Assembly (NCBI GenBank): GCA_938083135.1
Contig: CALLKY010000112.1
Span: 1-43,082 of the forward strand
Reading direction: 5' to 3'
Origin: an uncultured Alphaproteobacteria bacterium
GTDB lineage: Bacteria; Pseudomonadota; Alphaproteobacteria; Bin95
Length of the DNA: 43,082 bases
How positions within the stretch are numbered: position 1 is the first letter of the stretch; every line of letters starts with the position of its first letter. Under the pieces are notes generated by a model that was not told the DNA's origin, did not search any database, and saw only the letters and a program-made list of their open reading frames with translations. Both the position numbers and the translations under genes were made by a program. Below are positions 24,194-32,511 of this stretch, in pieces.

Positions 24194-26527
24194 CTAGTTC
24201 CGATAATACTTGCTGGCAGCGCCAGAATAATAGCCGGAATCCCCATAGCCATAACGCGCATGGCGCCGAACATTCACACCGGATAGCACGACGCCGGCCA
24301 GCTTAGCGCTCGCTTCCCGCATCTGCTTCAAGCCGTTGGCCACGACCTCCCGCCGGGTTGACGCCCAGCGGACGACAAACACCACCCAGCGGACGACAAA
24401 CACCACGGCATCCACATTATGCGCCAAAGCCCGGGAATCAGACACGACCAGGACCGGGGCTGAATCAATCAGCACCAGATCATAATCCGCCTCCAAAGCA
24501 CGGAGCAGCTGCGCCATCTGATCAGATCCCAACATCTCTGGCGGACTAGCGACTTCGTGGCCAGCGGGCAGCAGATGCAGGCCAGATGGTTGATCAATCT
24601 GGATGGCTTCCGCAACGGCAAGCCCGTCACTCAACACATCCACGAGGCCCCGCGCCTTTGGTGAACTCAGCACCTGCGTGACGCGCGGGCGGCGCAGATC
24701 GGCGTCAATCAGCAGCACTTTGCGGCCACTCTTCGCCAACATTCGGCCCCATGCCATCGCTAGCGTGGTTTTGCCTTCCTTCGGCATGGATGAGGTGATC
24801 AACACAGATTTTGGTGGCGCATCAATGTTGGAGAGGCGCACGCCCGTATCCACGGACCTTAGCGCCTCAGCAAACGACGAGATGGGCTTATCCAGCACGT
24901 AATTCTCAGGCGTTGTCGTCAGCCTGAGGCGTTTGGAGAGCTGAGGCACGAGCGCCAGAACGCCAGCGCCAAGCTGCTGCTCAATCTCCTCACCGGACCG
25001 GTACCCACGATCTAACTGCTCCATGAGCAGCGCCAAAGCGATGCCGGCAAACAGGGCGAGCAGGCCCGCAATAGGCAGGATGATTCCCGGCTTTGGGAAT
25101 GTCGGTGCCGTTGGGATATCAGCACGGGCCAGGATGCGCGCGTCCGGGCGCTGCACATCAGCTTGTGATGACGTCTCGCTCGCACGGGTGATGAAGTGCT
25201 CAAACAACCGGCGCGCTGCCTCTGCTTCCCGCTCAAGGGCGCGCAGCTGCACTTCATCGGCACCCTGCCGGGCAGCCGTTTGTTCTAACTGGCGCACACT
25301 GGAAGTCAGCGAGCGCTGCCGGGCCTGAGCGACCGCGACTTCGTTTTCCAGTGAGGAAACAATTTTGGCGACTTCGCCCCGGATGCGGGTCTGGATATCC
25401 CTGAATTCAGCCCGCGCTGAAATCATGCGCGGGTGTTTTTCGCCGTATTCCTGGCTGAGTTCGGCGATCTTACGCTCGGCCTCAGTTTCCCGTCCGCGCA
25501 GGTCCACGATCAAGGGTGAGGCCAGCACTTCTATCGCGGACTCAGCCCCATTGCCGGACCCAGACGTCAACTGCTGAATCTGCCGAAGCCGCGCCTCCGC
25601 CTCTGCCTTCTGGGTCTGTGCCAGGACAAGCTGCGTGTTCAGCAGCGACAATTGCTGCGAGGCCACCGTGCCAACAGCCGTACCAACAAGGCCAGCACGC
25701 GCACGATAGGCTTCAATCGCCTGTTCCGCCTGCTGCACTTGCTGGCGGAGCTCGCCAACGCGCGCATCCAGATAGTCTTGCGCGCGATTGGTCGCCTGAA
25801 ATTTGCCCGCAAGTTGATCCGCCAGATACGTATCCGCCAAGGCGTTCACGACCTTCGCTGCAGTTGCAGGACGGGTCGAGACAAAGCGGATATTGATGGC
25901 CCGGCTTCGCCCAGCGCGGGCGACGGTCAGCTGTTCTTGGACCGCTTCAACGACGCGACTGTGCTGAATTTGCAGCAGCGCCTCCTCAGTCTGCGCCGGA
26001 GGGGGTGTACGGCCAAAGCGTTCGGCCAGGTTCAAATTCAAGCCGCCACCTTTTGGCCTTAGAGCTTGATTGAATTCAGGATCGTTCACCAAGTTCAGGC
26101 GATTGATCACACGACCAACAAGCACAGGCGAGCGGATAACTAGGATTTCGCTATTGACGGTATCATCATCGCCCTGAAGGCCCGATATCACCTCATTAAA
26201 ATCAACCACGTTGTTCTTGCGCTGATCGAGCATCACGGCAGAGGCTGCATCATAACGCGGCGTGATCTGGAAGACAGCGAACGCGGCAATCACAAGTCCT
26301 AAGATCGTCACCAGCAGGATCATCAGCCAGCGGCGTTTCAATGTCCGCCAAATCTCACCCATGCCAAGCGCCCCATTACCGCCGCCATAGCCGGGCCGGC
26401 GATAATCAGAGCGACCGTAATCAGGGCGGCCATAATCTGGACGCGCGAACTCAGGCTGGGCACGCGCAGGATTGGCACGGGCAGGCTGGGCGCCGTCCTC
26501 GGTCAAGGTGATGGGGTCCCCGTTCAT
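24194..26527 (-). CDS. Wzc/GumC-type polysaccharide co-polymerase and tyrosine autokinase
   Basis: 777 residues. A Tyr/Arg/Pro-rich N-terminus with DYGRPDYGRSDYRRPGYG-like repeats precedes the Wzz chain-length domain, bounded by TM1 (about 68-90) and TM2 (about 485-505). Between them lies a long periplasmic coiled coil. The cytoplasmic kinase has Walker A SSMPKEGKTT (about 577-586), Walker A' LLIDADLRRP (about 603-612) and Walker B LVLIDSAPV (about 680). The tail is tyrosine-rich (RYGYGDSGYYSG, KYYRN), as expected for autophosphorylation. It controls polysaccharide chain length and export together with the Wza-type protein. A 7-residue duplication lies at about 708-721. Confidence 0.93.
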   Translation of the reverse strand: MNGDPITLTEDGAQPARANPARAQPEFARPDYGRPDYGRSDYRRPGYGGGNGALGMGEIWRTLKRRWLMILLVTILGLVIAAFAVFQITPRYDAASAVMLDQRKNNVVDFNEVISGLQGDDDTVNSEILVIRSPVLVGRVINRLNLVNDPEFNQALRPKGGGLNLNLAERFGRTPPPAQTEEALLQIQHSRVVEAVQEQLTVARAGRSRAINIRFVSTRPATAAKVVNALADTYLADQLAGKFQATNRAQDYLDARVGELRQQVQQAEQAIEAYRARAGLVGTAVGTVASQQLSLLNTQLVLAQTQKAEAEARLRQIQQLTSGSGNGAESAIEVLASPLIVDLRGRETEAERKIAELSQEYGEKHPRMISARAEFRDIQTRIRGEVAKIVSSLENEVAVAQARQRSLTSSVRQLEQTAARQGADEVQLRALEREAEAARRLFEHFITRASETSSQADVQRPDARILARADIPTAPTFPKPGIILPIAGLLALFAGIALALLMEQLDRGYRSGEEIEQQLGAGVLALVPQLSKRLRLTTTPENYVLDKPISSFAEALRSVDTGVRLSNIDAPPKSVLITSSMPKEGKTTLAMAWGRMLAKSGRKVLLIDADLRRPRVTQVLSSPKARGLVDVLSDGLAVAEAIQIDQPSGLHLLPAGHEVASPPEMLGSDQMAQLLRALEADYDLVLIDSAPVLVVSDSRALAHNVDAVVFVVRWVVFVVRWASTRREVVANGLKQMREASAKLAGVVLSGVNVRRHARYGYGDSGYYSGAASKYYRN
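24364..24405. repeat. Perfect 21-bp tandem duplication inside the tyrosine-kinase gene
   Basis: CCCAGCGGACGACAAACACC plus A (21 bp) occurs at 24364-24384 and again, identically, at 24385-24405. On the coding strand it doubles VVFVVRW to VVFVVRWVVFVVRW. The copies have no mismatch, so the event is recent or kept identical. Confidence 0.9.
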
Positions 26528-26582
26528 GGCTGGATAGACCTATGCCTGAACGGCCATTGCATTTGAAGGGGTGCCGCGCAGA

Positions 26583-27167
26583 TCAAAAATAGCGCTCCGG
26601 CACTTCGATGATATCACCGGGCAGCACGGCATCTGTTTGGCGCACTTGCCGCTTCTGTCGCGCTGCATCGCTTGCCCGTTGCACGACGATTTTCTTTTCT
26701 TTGGCCCGGTACGTGAATCCTCCCGCCAGCGCCACGGCCTGGATGACCGTCAACCCGTTCACATAAGGATATGAGCCAGGCTGTTTGACCTCCCCGATGA
26801 TGTAAAACGGGCGATAGTTCAGAACCTGCAGGCTGACACGCGGGTTTTTGAGGTAATCGGGCGTGAGGCGTTCACGAATAACCTTCTCCGCCTGCCCTGC
26901 CGTCATCCCCAGCACGACAATCTGGCCAATCAGTGGCAGGCTTATCTGACCAGCACCATCAACATCGAACGTGCCGGACAAGTCCGTGTGGCCAAATACC
27001 GTAACCTCAAGTTTATCGCCTGCGCCCAGTGTGTATTCCGCCTGCACCGCCTGTTGAACGGCCGCTTGCTGTGCTGCGGCTGGATGCATCTGCGCAAGCG
27101 TCAACAACGCCGTCGCCAAAGCAGCAGAGAGCAGCGTCAAACTCAAGCTTTTGCGCATCAGGCGCAT
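26583..27167 (-). CDS. Wza/GumB-type polysaccharide export protein
   Basis: 194 residues. A signal peptide (MRLMRKSLSLTLLSAALATA..., cleaved near AAAQ) is followed by the Poly_export domain with YTLGAGDKLEVTVFGHTDLS and the GQISLPLIGQI strand. One SLBB domain begins with RPFYIIGEVKQPGSYPYV and includes TVIQAVALAGGFT. It forms the periplasmic/outer-membrane exit channel for exopolysaccharide with the Wzc-type protein encoded 55 nt downstream. It is short, about half the size of E. coli Wza, as in GumB-like proteins. No lipobox Cys is visible. Confidence 0.93.
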   Translation of the reverse strand: MRLMRKSLSLTLLSAALATALLTLAQMHPAAAQQAAVQQAVQAEYTLGAGDKLEVTVFGHTDLSGTFDVDGAGQISLPLIGQIVVLGMTAGQAEKVIRERLTPDYLKNPRVSLQVLNYRPFYIIGEVKQPGSYPYVNGLTVIQAVALAGGFTYRAKEKKIVVQRASDAARQKRQVRQTDAVLPGDIIEVPERYF

Positions 27168-27241
27168 GGGCTAGCGAACCTCCTGTTTCATCAGCCAGTC
27201 AGGCAGAATCCCGCGACACGCGGTCTCGCGCAAGGCCTTAA

Positions 27242-28558
27242 TCACGGATTGGCTGTAATTCTTAGCATGATGCGGTTGGAATCGTTGTCGATTCCTTGTC
27301 TGGCACCGTAAGAACGATTGCGTTCGTGCTCCAGTACCGCCTCAACCCGTGCATGACGGTTCATCAAGTAGCTGGCACCAAACTGGAAAAGCACGCCAAC
27401 ATCATCCCGCTGCACGCCTTCAAATTCAAACCAACGACCACTTAAATTGGCATGAAGCAGCAAGTTACGAAGCAGTTCGTGATCCGCGCCAATCTCCCCC
27501 CGGACTGCCTGACCGCCAGGGCTGCCGACCACAGTGCTTTCGAATACGCTCCGCTCAATCCCGCCATATGCGGTGGTGAGGCCCGTGATATTCGCCTGTG
27601 CTTCGGCACCGAAAATCAGTGCATCAATGCTGTCATCATTCAGCCGGGCCGCACCATTATCCTCATATCGTTGGGCGCGGTAGCCGATATAAACATTCCC
27701 AGTCGTGACGCCGCCAAAGTCTAACCGTGCCCCGACCCGGGCTTCCGCACCCACCGAATCCCTATCGAACCCGGCATCGTCCTGGGCATCGTGATAATCG
27801 CTGAAATTGCCCTCAAGCCGGGCATAGGCCGCATTCCCCGGCGTGAAGGCATAGGCACCTTCTGCACCAAGGCGCCCAATCGTGCGGTCGCGGTCATCAT
27901 TGTTGATCGCAGTTCGGGTGCCCGCCCGCCGCGCGTCTGCAAAATCCAACCTGTCTAGCCGAGCATCCGCTCCAAGTCTTACCCGGCCGCGCTCCCGTTC
28001 ACCGCCAACATTTGCTGACAGAATGTTGATTGCGACGGGGTTCTGGGAACCACCTTGGTCCGGGCTGGTGCGGCTTTCATATTGGCGCGCGAGACTGGCA
28101 CCGCCGGAGATATTGATGCCGCGCGCAACATCGTAGCGGCCCTTCGCAGCGAAGCGGAATTCTGCACGATCCTCCGCAGATTGCGTTGCATAGCTATGGG
28201 CTTTGGCTTCTGCCGTCAGCTCTATGCTGTGATTGGAGAATTCGGAATTAAGCCGCATTTTTGGTGCAAATGTTGCCACCAGGTCAGCTTTTTCATTGCT
28301 GGGTGAGCGGAACACATTGTCCTCATACCGCCCGCCGATCCCCAAACTTGGGTAGAATCTGAAGGAACCAACCCGGATGCCCAGTGGATCAAGTTCTGGC
28401 CGTGGCCGGGTCCGCACAGATTGGCCCGTGAATTCTCGGCGATCCCACTGAAACGGATCAGCCGATTGCGCAGCGGCTACCATAGGCATAGCCAGCGCCG
28501 CACCGATCAGCCCGAACAAGAGCGCGACAGCGCCGGATATATGGAAGAGTTTCCGCAT
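27242..28558 (-). CDS. Outer-membrane beta-barrel protein of the exopolysaccharide block
   Basis: About 438 residues from the ATG at 28558, chosen because it starts a good signal peptide (MRKLFHISGAVALLFGLIGA...AAAQS); the frame reaches a GTG at 28582. The mature part alternates short amphipathic strands such as VTTGNVYIGYRAQRYED and HARVEAVLEHERNRS, giving a barrel of perhaps 16-18 strands, and ends in the aromatic-poor IMLRITANP. It resembles the putative beta-barrel porin family (BBP2) that accompanies polysaccharide export genes. A role as exit or docking pore is inferred from neighbours. Confidence 0.8.
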   Translation of the reverse strand: MRKLFHISGAVALLFGLIGAALAMPMVAAAQSADPFQWDRREFTGQSVRTRPRPELDPLGIRVGSFRFYPSLGIGGRYEDNVFRSPSNEKADLVATFAPKMRLNSEFSNHSIELTAEAKAHSYATQSAEDRAEFRFAAKGRYDVARGINISGGASLARQYESRTSPDQGGSQNPVAINILSANVGGERERGRVRLGADARLDRLDFADARRAGTRTAINNDDRDRTIGRLGAEGAYAFTPGNAAYARLEGNFSDYHDAQDDAGFDRDSVGAEARVGARLDFGGVTTGNVYIGYRAQRYEDNGAARLNDDSIDALIFGAEAQANITGLTTAYGGIERSVFESTVVGSPGGQAVRGEIGADHELLRNLLLHANLSGRWFEFEGVQRDDVGVLFQFGASYLMNRHARVEAVLEHERNRSYGARQGIDNDSNRIMLRITANP

Positions 28559-28601
28559 TGCGGGCGAGTATACTCCGCACACCAGTGAATCTGTTAACCG
28601 G

Positions 28602-30491
28602 CTAATCTGTTAACTGGCAAACTTTCTCGATATAGGCCACCAGCTGAGCCGCACTCTCATCGGGCGTATCCGCATCCGTATCGACGATGCATTCAGGCGC
28701 CTCAGGCGCTTCGTAAGGAGCGGAAATACCGGTGAACGCGGGAATCTCCCCGGCCCGCGCCTTCTTGTAGAGACCTTTGGGATCACGGGTTTCACAAACG
28801 CTCAAATCCGCCTTGATATAAACCTCGTGGAAGCTATCGCCCGCCGCCTGCCGCGCCCGATCTCTATCTGACTGGTATGGGGAGATGAAAGACGCCAATA
28901 CGATTGTGCCAGAATCCGCGAACAGGGAAGCAACTTCACCGACCCGGCGAATATTCTCCGCCCGGTCTTCCGGGGAGAAGCCCAAATTGGCGCTTAACCC
29001 CGTACGAACGTTATCCCCGTCCAGTACATAAACGTTGAAGCCTTTCAGGAAGAGCTGCCGTTCCGTTTCCCGTGCAATTGTAGATTTTCCGGACCCTGAC
29101 AGGCCTGTCAGCCAATATACGCCGCCCCGGTGGCCGTTCCGGCGCCAACGGGCCGAACGATCGATTTCACTCTCACTGGCCGTGATATTGGTGGAGCGCA
29201 CGGTGATGGCTTCCCGTTGGTCTGGGTAGCCTTCCATGGAAATGACACCGCCGCCGACAATGCGGAAATTACGGCTGATGACAAAACGCCCTGTCTCCGG
29301 GTTCGCACGGGCTTCATCCAATGCCAACATCGAGCGCGTGCGGAGAACGATTTCTGCGACTTCGTTGCGGTTCACAGCATCTGCACCACCGCCCGCCAGG
29401 CTTTCTGTATCGATCACCCGCTCAATCGCCTGGACGCGCGCCTCAGCATCCATGGAGTTAATGCGCAGCTTTACGGTGTCACCCACTTTCAGAGGTTGAT
29501 CGTCCAGCCAGAATATCCGGCCCCGGAAGACGTTGGTTAGCACCGGCGCTTCTTCGATATGGCTCGCCAGCTCACCGCGCTCAACGAATATCTGGCGATC
29601 CAGGGTGACGCCAATGGCCTCACCGACTTTGGCTTCCAGCTTTTCAGGTGCGCTCCAGGTCTCAATGCTCTCAACCCGCGCCGTTTTGCCGGATGGGGAG
29701 AACAGCAGTGTGTCGCCCTGGCGCAATTGGCCAGCGGCGATGGTGCCAGCGATGATCCGCCGTTCGTCAAACTTGTAGACATCCTGCACTGGCAGGCGGA
29801 GCGGCATGAACGCGAGCGGGCAGCGCGGCGTAAATGTATCCAACGCTTCCAGCACGGTCGGGCCATCATGCCAGGCCATTTTGTCGGACTTTGCAGCGAT
29901 ATTCTCTCCCTCACGGGCAGAAATCGGAATGATCACCTGGGGATCAGCGCCAAGCTCCTGCAGATATGCGCGAACATCCCGCGCAATTTCGGAAAACCGC
30001 TGCTGATCATAACCCACCAGATCCATCTTCGTGACAACAACCGCGACCTGCTCAACACCCAATAGCCGCAGCAAATATGCGTGGCGGCGGGTTTGCTCTT
30101 TCAAGCCTTCGCTGGCGTCCACCATCAGCAATGCGGCTTCAGCGTCTGCAGCACCTGTGACCATGTTTTTAAGGAATTCTACGTGGCCCGGCGCATCGAT
30201 CACCACATAGGGGCGCACCGCCGTATCAAAGCGAATACGGGAAACGTCAATCGTCACACCCTGGTCACGTTCAGCCTGGAAGCTATCCAGCAGGAACGCC
30301 CATTCGAGCGCTTGGCCGCGCTTGGCGGAAATTGCCTTCAGCCGCTCCAGCTTTTCCGCAGAAAGCGCGCCCGTTTCATGAAGCAAGCGCCCGACGAGCG
30401 TTGATTTCCCATGGTCCACATGGCCAACGATAACCAGCTTCACCGGATCGGTTTGCGGCTCAGACGCCGTCATAACATCGCTTCCCATCAC
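28602..30491 (-). CDS. cysN: Bifunctional sulfate adenylyltransferase subunit 1 / APS kinase CysNC
   Basis: 629 residues. The N-terminal elongation-factor-like GTPase has GHVDHGKST (residues 23-31), DAPGHVEF and TKMDLV. The C-terminal APS kinase has its own P-loop GLSGSGKST near 460-470 and the [10 protein letters not shown] motif. The first part drives ATP sulfurylase with CysD using GTP; the second phosphorylates APS to PAPS. The start at 30491 overlaps the cysD stop as ATGA, which supports it over the later ATG. It leads into the exopolysaccharide genes after a gap of about 40 nt. Confidence 0.96.
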   Translation of the reverse strand: MMGSDVMTASEPQTDPVKLVIVGHVDHGKSTLVGRLLHETGALSAEKLERLKAISAKRGQALEWAFLLDSFQAERDQGVTIDVSRIRFDTAVRPYVVIDAPGHVEFLKNMVTGAADAEAALLMVDASEGLKEQTRRHAYLLRLLGVEQVAVVVTKMDLVGYDQQRFSEIARDVRAYLQELGADPQVIIPISAREGENIAAKSDKMAWHDGPTVLEALDTFTPRCPLAFMPLRLPVQDVYKFDERRIIAGTIAAGQLRQGDTLLFSPSGKTARVESIETWSAPEKLEAKVGEAIGVTLDRQIFVERGELASHIEEAPVLTNVFRGRIFWLDDQPLKVGDTVKLRINSMDAEARVQAIERVIDTESLAGGGADAVNRNEVAEIVLRTRSMLALDEARANPETGRFVISRNFRIVGGGVISMEGYPDQREAITVRSTNITASESEIDRSARWRRNGHRGGVYWLTGLSGSGKSTIARETERQLFLKGFNVYVLDGDNVRTGLSANLGFSPEDRAENIRRVGEVASLFADSGTIVLASFISPYQSDRDRARQAAGDSFHEVYIKADLSVCETRDPKGLYKKARAGEIPAFTGISAPYEAPEAPECIVDTDADTPDESAAQLVAYIEKVCQLTD

Positions 30492-31282
30492 ATATACCCA
30501 TCGCGGCGGAGGCGTTCGAAGCTGTCTTCGGCTTCATGGTCCATGGCCCGGCCCGCGCGTTCAGATGTGTTGGTGGTCTCCAGTTCATGGATGATCGCAT
30601 CCAGCGTGTCGGCATTGCTTGGAACCGGGGACGTAATATCCTGGTCCCCAAGTGAGCGATAACGCATGCCATCTTTAGCGAAATACAGGTCCACCAACGG
30701 AATGCCTTCGCGGCGGACATAGCGCCAGATGTCCAGTTCCGTCCAACCAAGGATCGGATGGATACGCACATGGGTTCCTGGCGGGAATTCGGTGTTGAAC
30801 TGGTTCCAGAACTCTGGCGGTTGATTACGGAAATCCCATTCCGCCGCCTCGCCGCGAGGACTGAACACCCGCTCCTTGGCGCGCACGGCTTCCTCGTCCC
30901 GCCGAATGCCAGCGATTACGCCGGTATAGCCGTATTCTTCCAGCAGTGACTTCAGACCTGCGGTCTTCCTCGCAGCAGATCGGGCGGCAGGTGGCAATGT
31001 TGGGTCCATATCCTCGACTGGCGGGCAATCGCCCGTGATCAGCCGAAGGTTCCATTCATCCGTATAGCGATCCCGGAAATCGTACATTTCCTTGAACTTC
31101 TTGCCCGTATCAACATGAACGACCGGGAACGGCACATGGCCATAGAACGCCTTCTTAGCCAGCCAAACCATGACGTTTGAATCTTTGCCCAGCGACCACA
31201 GCATTGCCAGGTCGTCAAACCGGTTATAGGCCTCCCGCAGAATAAAAATGCTGGCGGCTTCAAGTTCATCCAACTCATTCAT
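30488..31282 (-). CDS. cysD: Sulfate adenylyltransferase subunit 2 CysD
   Basis: 264 residues from the ATG at 31282, with an AGGA site upstream; the frame extends to 31378 without conserved sequence. The PP-loop ATP motif [10 protein letters not shown] is near residue 38, followed by [17 protein letters not shown] and [17 protein letters not shown], all typical of CysD. It ends in RLRRDGYM, like the E. coli KKRQGYF end. It is about 35 residues shorter than E. coli CysD, as in the short-form family. With CysN it makes APS from sulfate and ATP. Confidence 0.96.
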   Translation of the reverse strand: MNELDELEAASIFILREAYNRFDDLAMLWSLGKDSNVMVWLAKKAFYGHVPFPVVHVDTGKKFKEMYDFRDRYTDEWNLRLITGDCPPVEDMDPTLPPAARSAARKTAGLKSLLEEYGYTGVIAGIRRDEEAVRAKERVFSPRGEAAEWDFRNQPPEFWNQFNTEFPPGTHVRIHPILGWTELDIWRYVRREGIPLVDLYFAKDGMRYRSLGDQDITSPVPSNADTLDAIIHELETTNTSERAGRAMDHEAEDSFERLRRDGYM

Positions 31283-31379
31283 GAAATTCGCATCCTGCGG
31301 ACAATCTTGGGCGGGGCGCAAAGCAGCCCGTAAAGCGCGGGGCATAGCGGATGCCATGACCTGTCGCAATACATACAAT

Positions 31380-31401
31380 TTAATGCATTCCGATTAATGC
31401 A
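31380..31401. promoter_or_regulatory. Candidate regulatory repeat upstream of cysD
   Basis: TTAATGCA occurs at 31380-31387 and again at 31394-31401 (14-bp period). The same bases make an inverted repeat, TGCATT-6 nt-AATGCA. It lies in the 178-bp space between cysD and the divergent SprA-like gene, next to an AT-rich AAAATATATAT stretch that could hold the promoter. The binding factor is unknown. Confidence 0.35.
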
Positions 31402-31460
31402 AAATATATATCCAGCATTCTACATAACTCTTAGTCAAAGACTGTCGGAGTTTTACGGGT

Positions 31461-32222
31461 ATGCAGATCGGCTCACCCGGCTCGATGTCCCTGATCGAAG
31501 GCGGGAGCCATTCTATCTCCCGCTCCAAGATCGCCGAAGATAGTAAGGCAGACCCCAAGGGTGAATCCCTGGGCGTGCTGCCTAAAGCGCGTTCGGCCCC
31601 TACCGACATCATCGGCAATGTTGAATCGACCAGCGATGGCCGTCTCGGCGTCATTGTATCCGCGACCGTTGTTGGCCGCGCGCCCCCATCTGGCCTCATC
31701 CTGCAAGTCCAAGTTAAGCCAACCGATGGGCGTGGTGCAGAAACCGGCGATGATGTCGCAGACCGTGTCCGCCAGGGCCTGTCACCCCAGGATGGCCCCG
31801 GCTTGGCGTTTGGCGTTCGTCAGCAGGAAGAAATGGCACCGGCAGAGCGCGCCGAAGTGCAGGAAATGCAAAGCCGGGACGCGTCCGTCCGGCGGGAAGA
31901 ACAAGCCCACGCCGCCGCTGCCGGGTCCATGGCCGGTGCCATCCAATACGAATATGCGACCGGCCCCGATGGCCGACGGTATGTGGTCAACGGCTCCGTT
32001 TCCATCGAAGGCGATTCTATTTCGGGCGACCCGAAAGAAATGGAACGCAAAGGCAAACGCATGGCCGCGGCCACAATGTCCGCCCAAGCGCCATCCTCTG
32101 CCGATTATGCCGCCGCCGCCCATGGCTATCGCGCAGTCGGTGAAGCCCGGCAAATGACCGCCGCCAATGATGCGGAAGCACGCCAGAAAAACCAGATGAC
32201 GGGATTTAGCCTGGCTGTCTAA
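31461..32222 (+). CDS. SprA-related putative metalloprotease with altered zinc motif
   Basis: 253 residues. The C-terminal half shows the SprA-related family pattern: RDASVRREEQAHAAAAG, then IQYEYATGPDGRRYVVNG and VSIEGDSISGDP, with a helical alanine-rich end. The first 130 residues look disordered. The family is described as putative metalloproteases with an HExxH helix; here that motif reads E146-E147-Q-A-H150, so the first zinc histidine is missing. It may therefore be a non-catalytic or changed member. It is divergent from cysD, and its 3' end overlaps the convergent glpD remnant by 17 nt. Confidence 0.7.
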   Translation: MQIGSPGSMSLIEGGSHSISRSKIAEDSKADPKGESLGVLPKARSAPTDIIGNVESTSDGRLGVIVSATVVGRAPPSGLILQVQVKPTDGRGAETGDDVADRVRQGLSPQDGPGLAFGVRQQEEMAPAERAEVQEMQSRDASVRREEQAHAAAAGSMAGAIQYEYATGPDGRRYVVNGSVSIEGDSISGDPKEMERKGKRMAAATMSAQAPSSADYAAAAHGYRAVGEARQMTAANDAEARQKNQMTGFSLAV

Positions 32223-32511
32223 GAAAGTAGGTCTGGAGGTCTTCAATCTCTGCCGCGCTCATCCGCAGTCCAAGCTTGCTGCGCCGCCAACAGATATCCT
32301 CCGCTGTCCGCGCCCATTCATTCCGGCAGAGCCAATCAACCTCCCGCGCCGTTAGCGTGGCGCCAAAAGCTTGGCCCATATCTTCAATTCCCGTTGCCCC
32401 ATGCAGCATATCAAAGGCATCCAAGCCATAAGCGCGGATCAAGCGACCGGCCCAGGCGGTGTCCAGGAACGGGTGCGCAGCGCGGAGGTCTTCAATCAGC
32501 TTTGAAAGGTT
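32206..32511 (-). pseudogene. glpD: C-terminal remainder of glpD after the in-frame stop
   Basis: This is the direct same-frame continuation of the gene ending at 32512. From the codon after TAA it reads NLSKLIEDLRAAHPFLDTAW, followed by the conserved C-terminal domain of glycerol-3-phosphate dehydrogenase (LTAREVDWLCRNEWARTAED, WRRSKLGLRMS). Together the pieces give about 515 codons, close to the 501 residues of E. coli GlpD. A TTG at 32442 could start a 78-residue peptide, but no function is expected from it alone. Confidence 0.8.
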
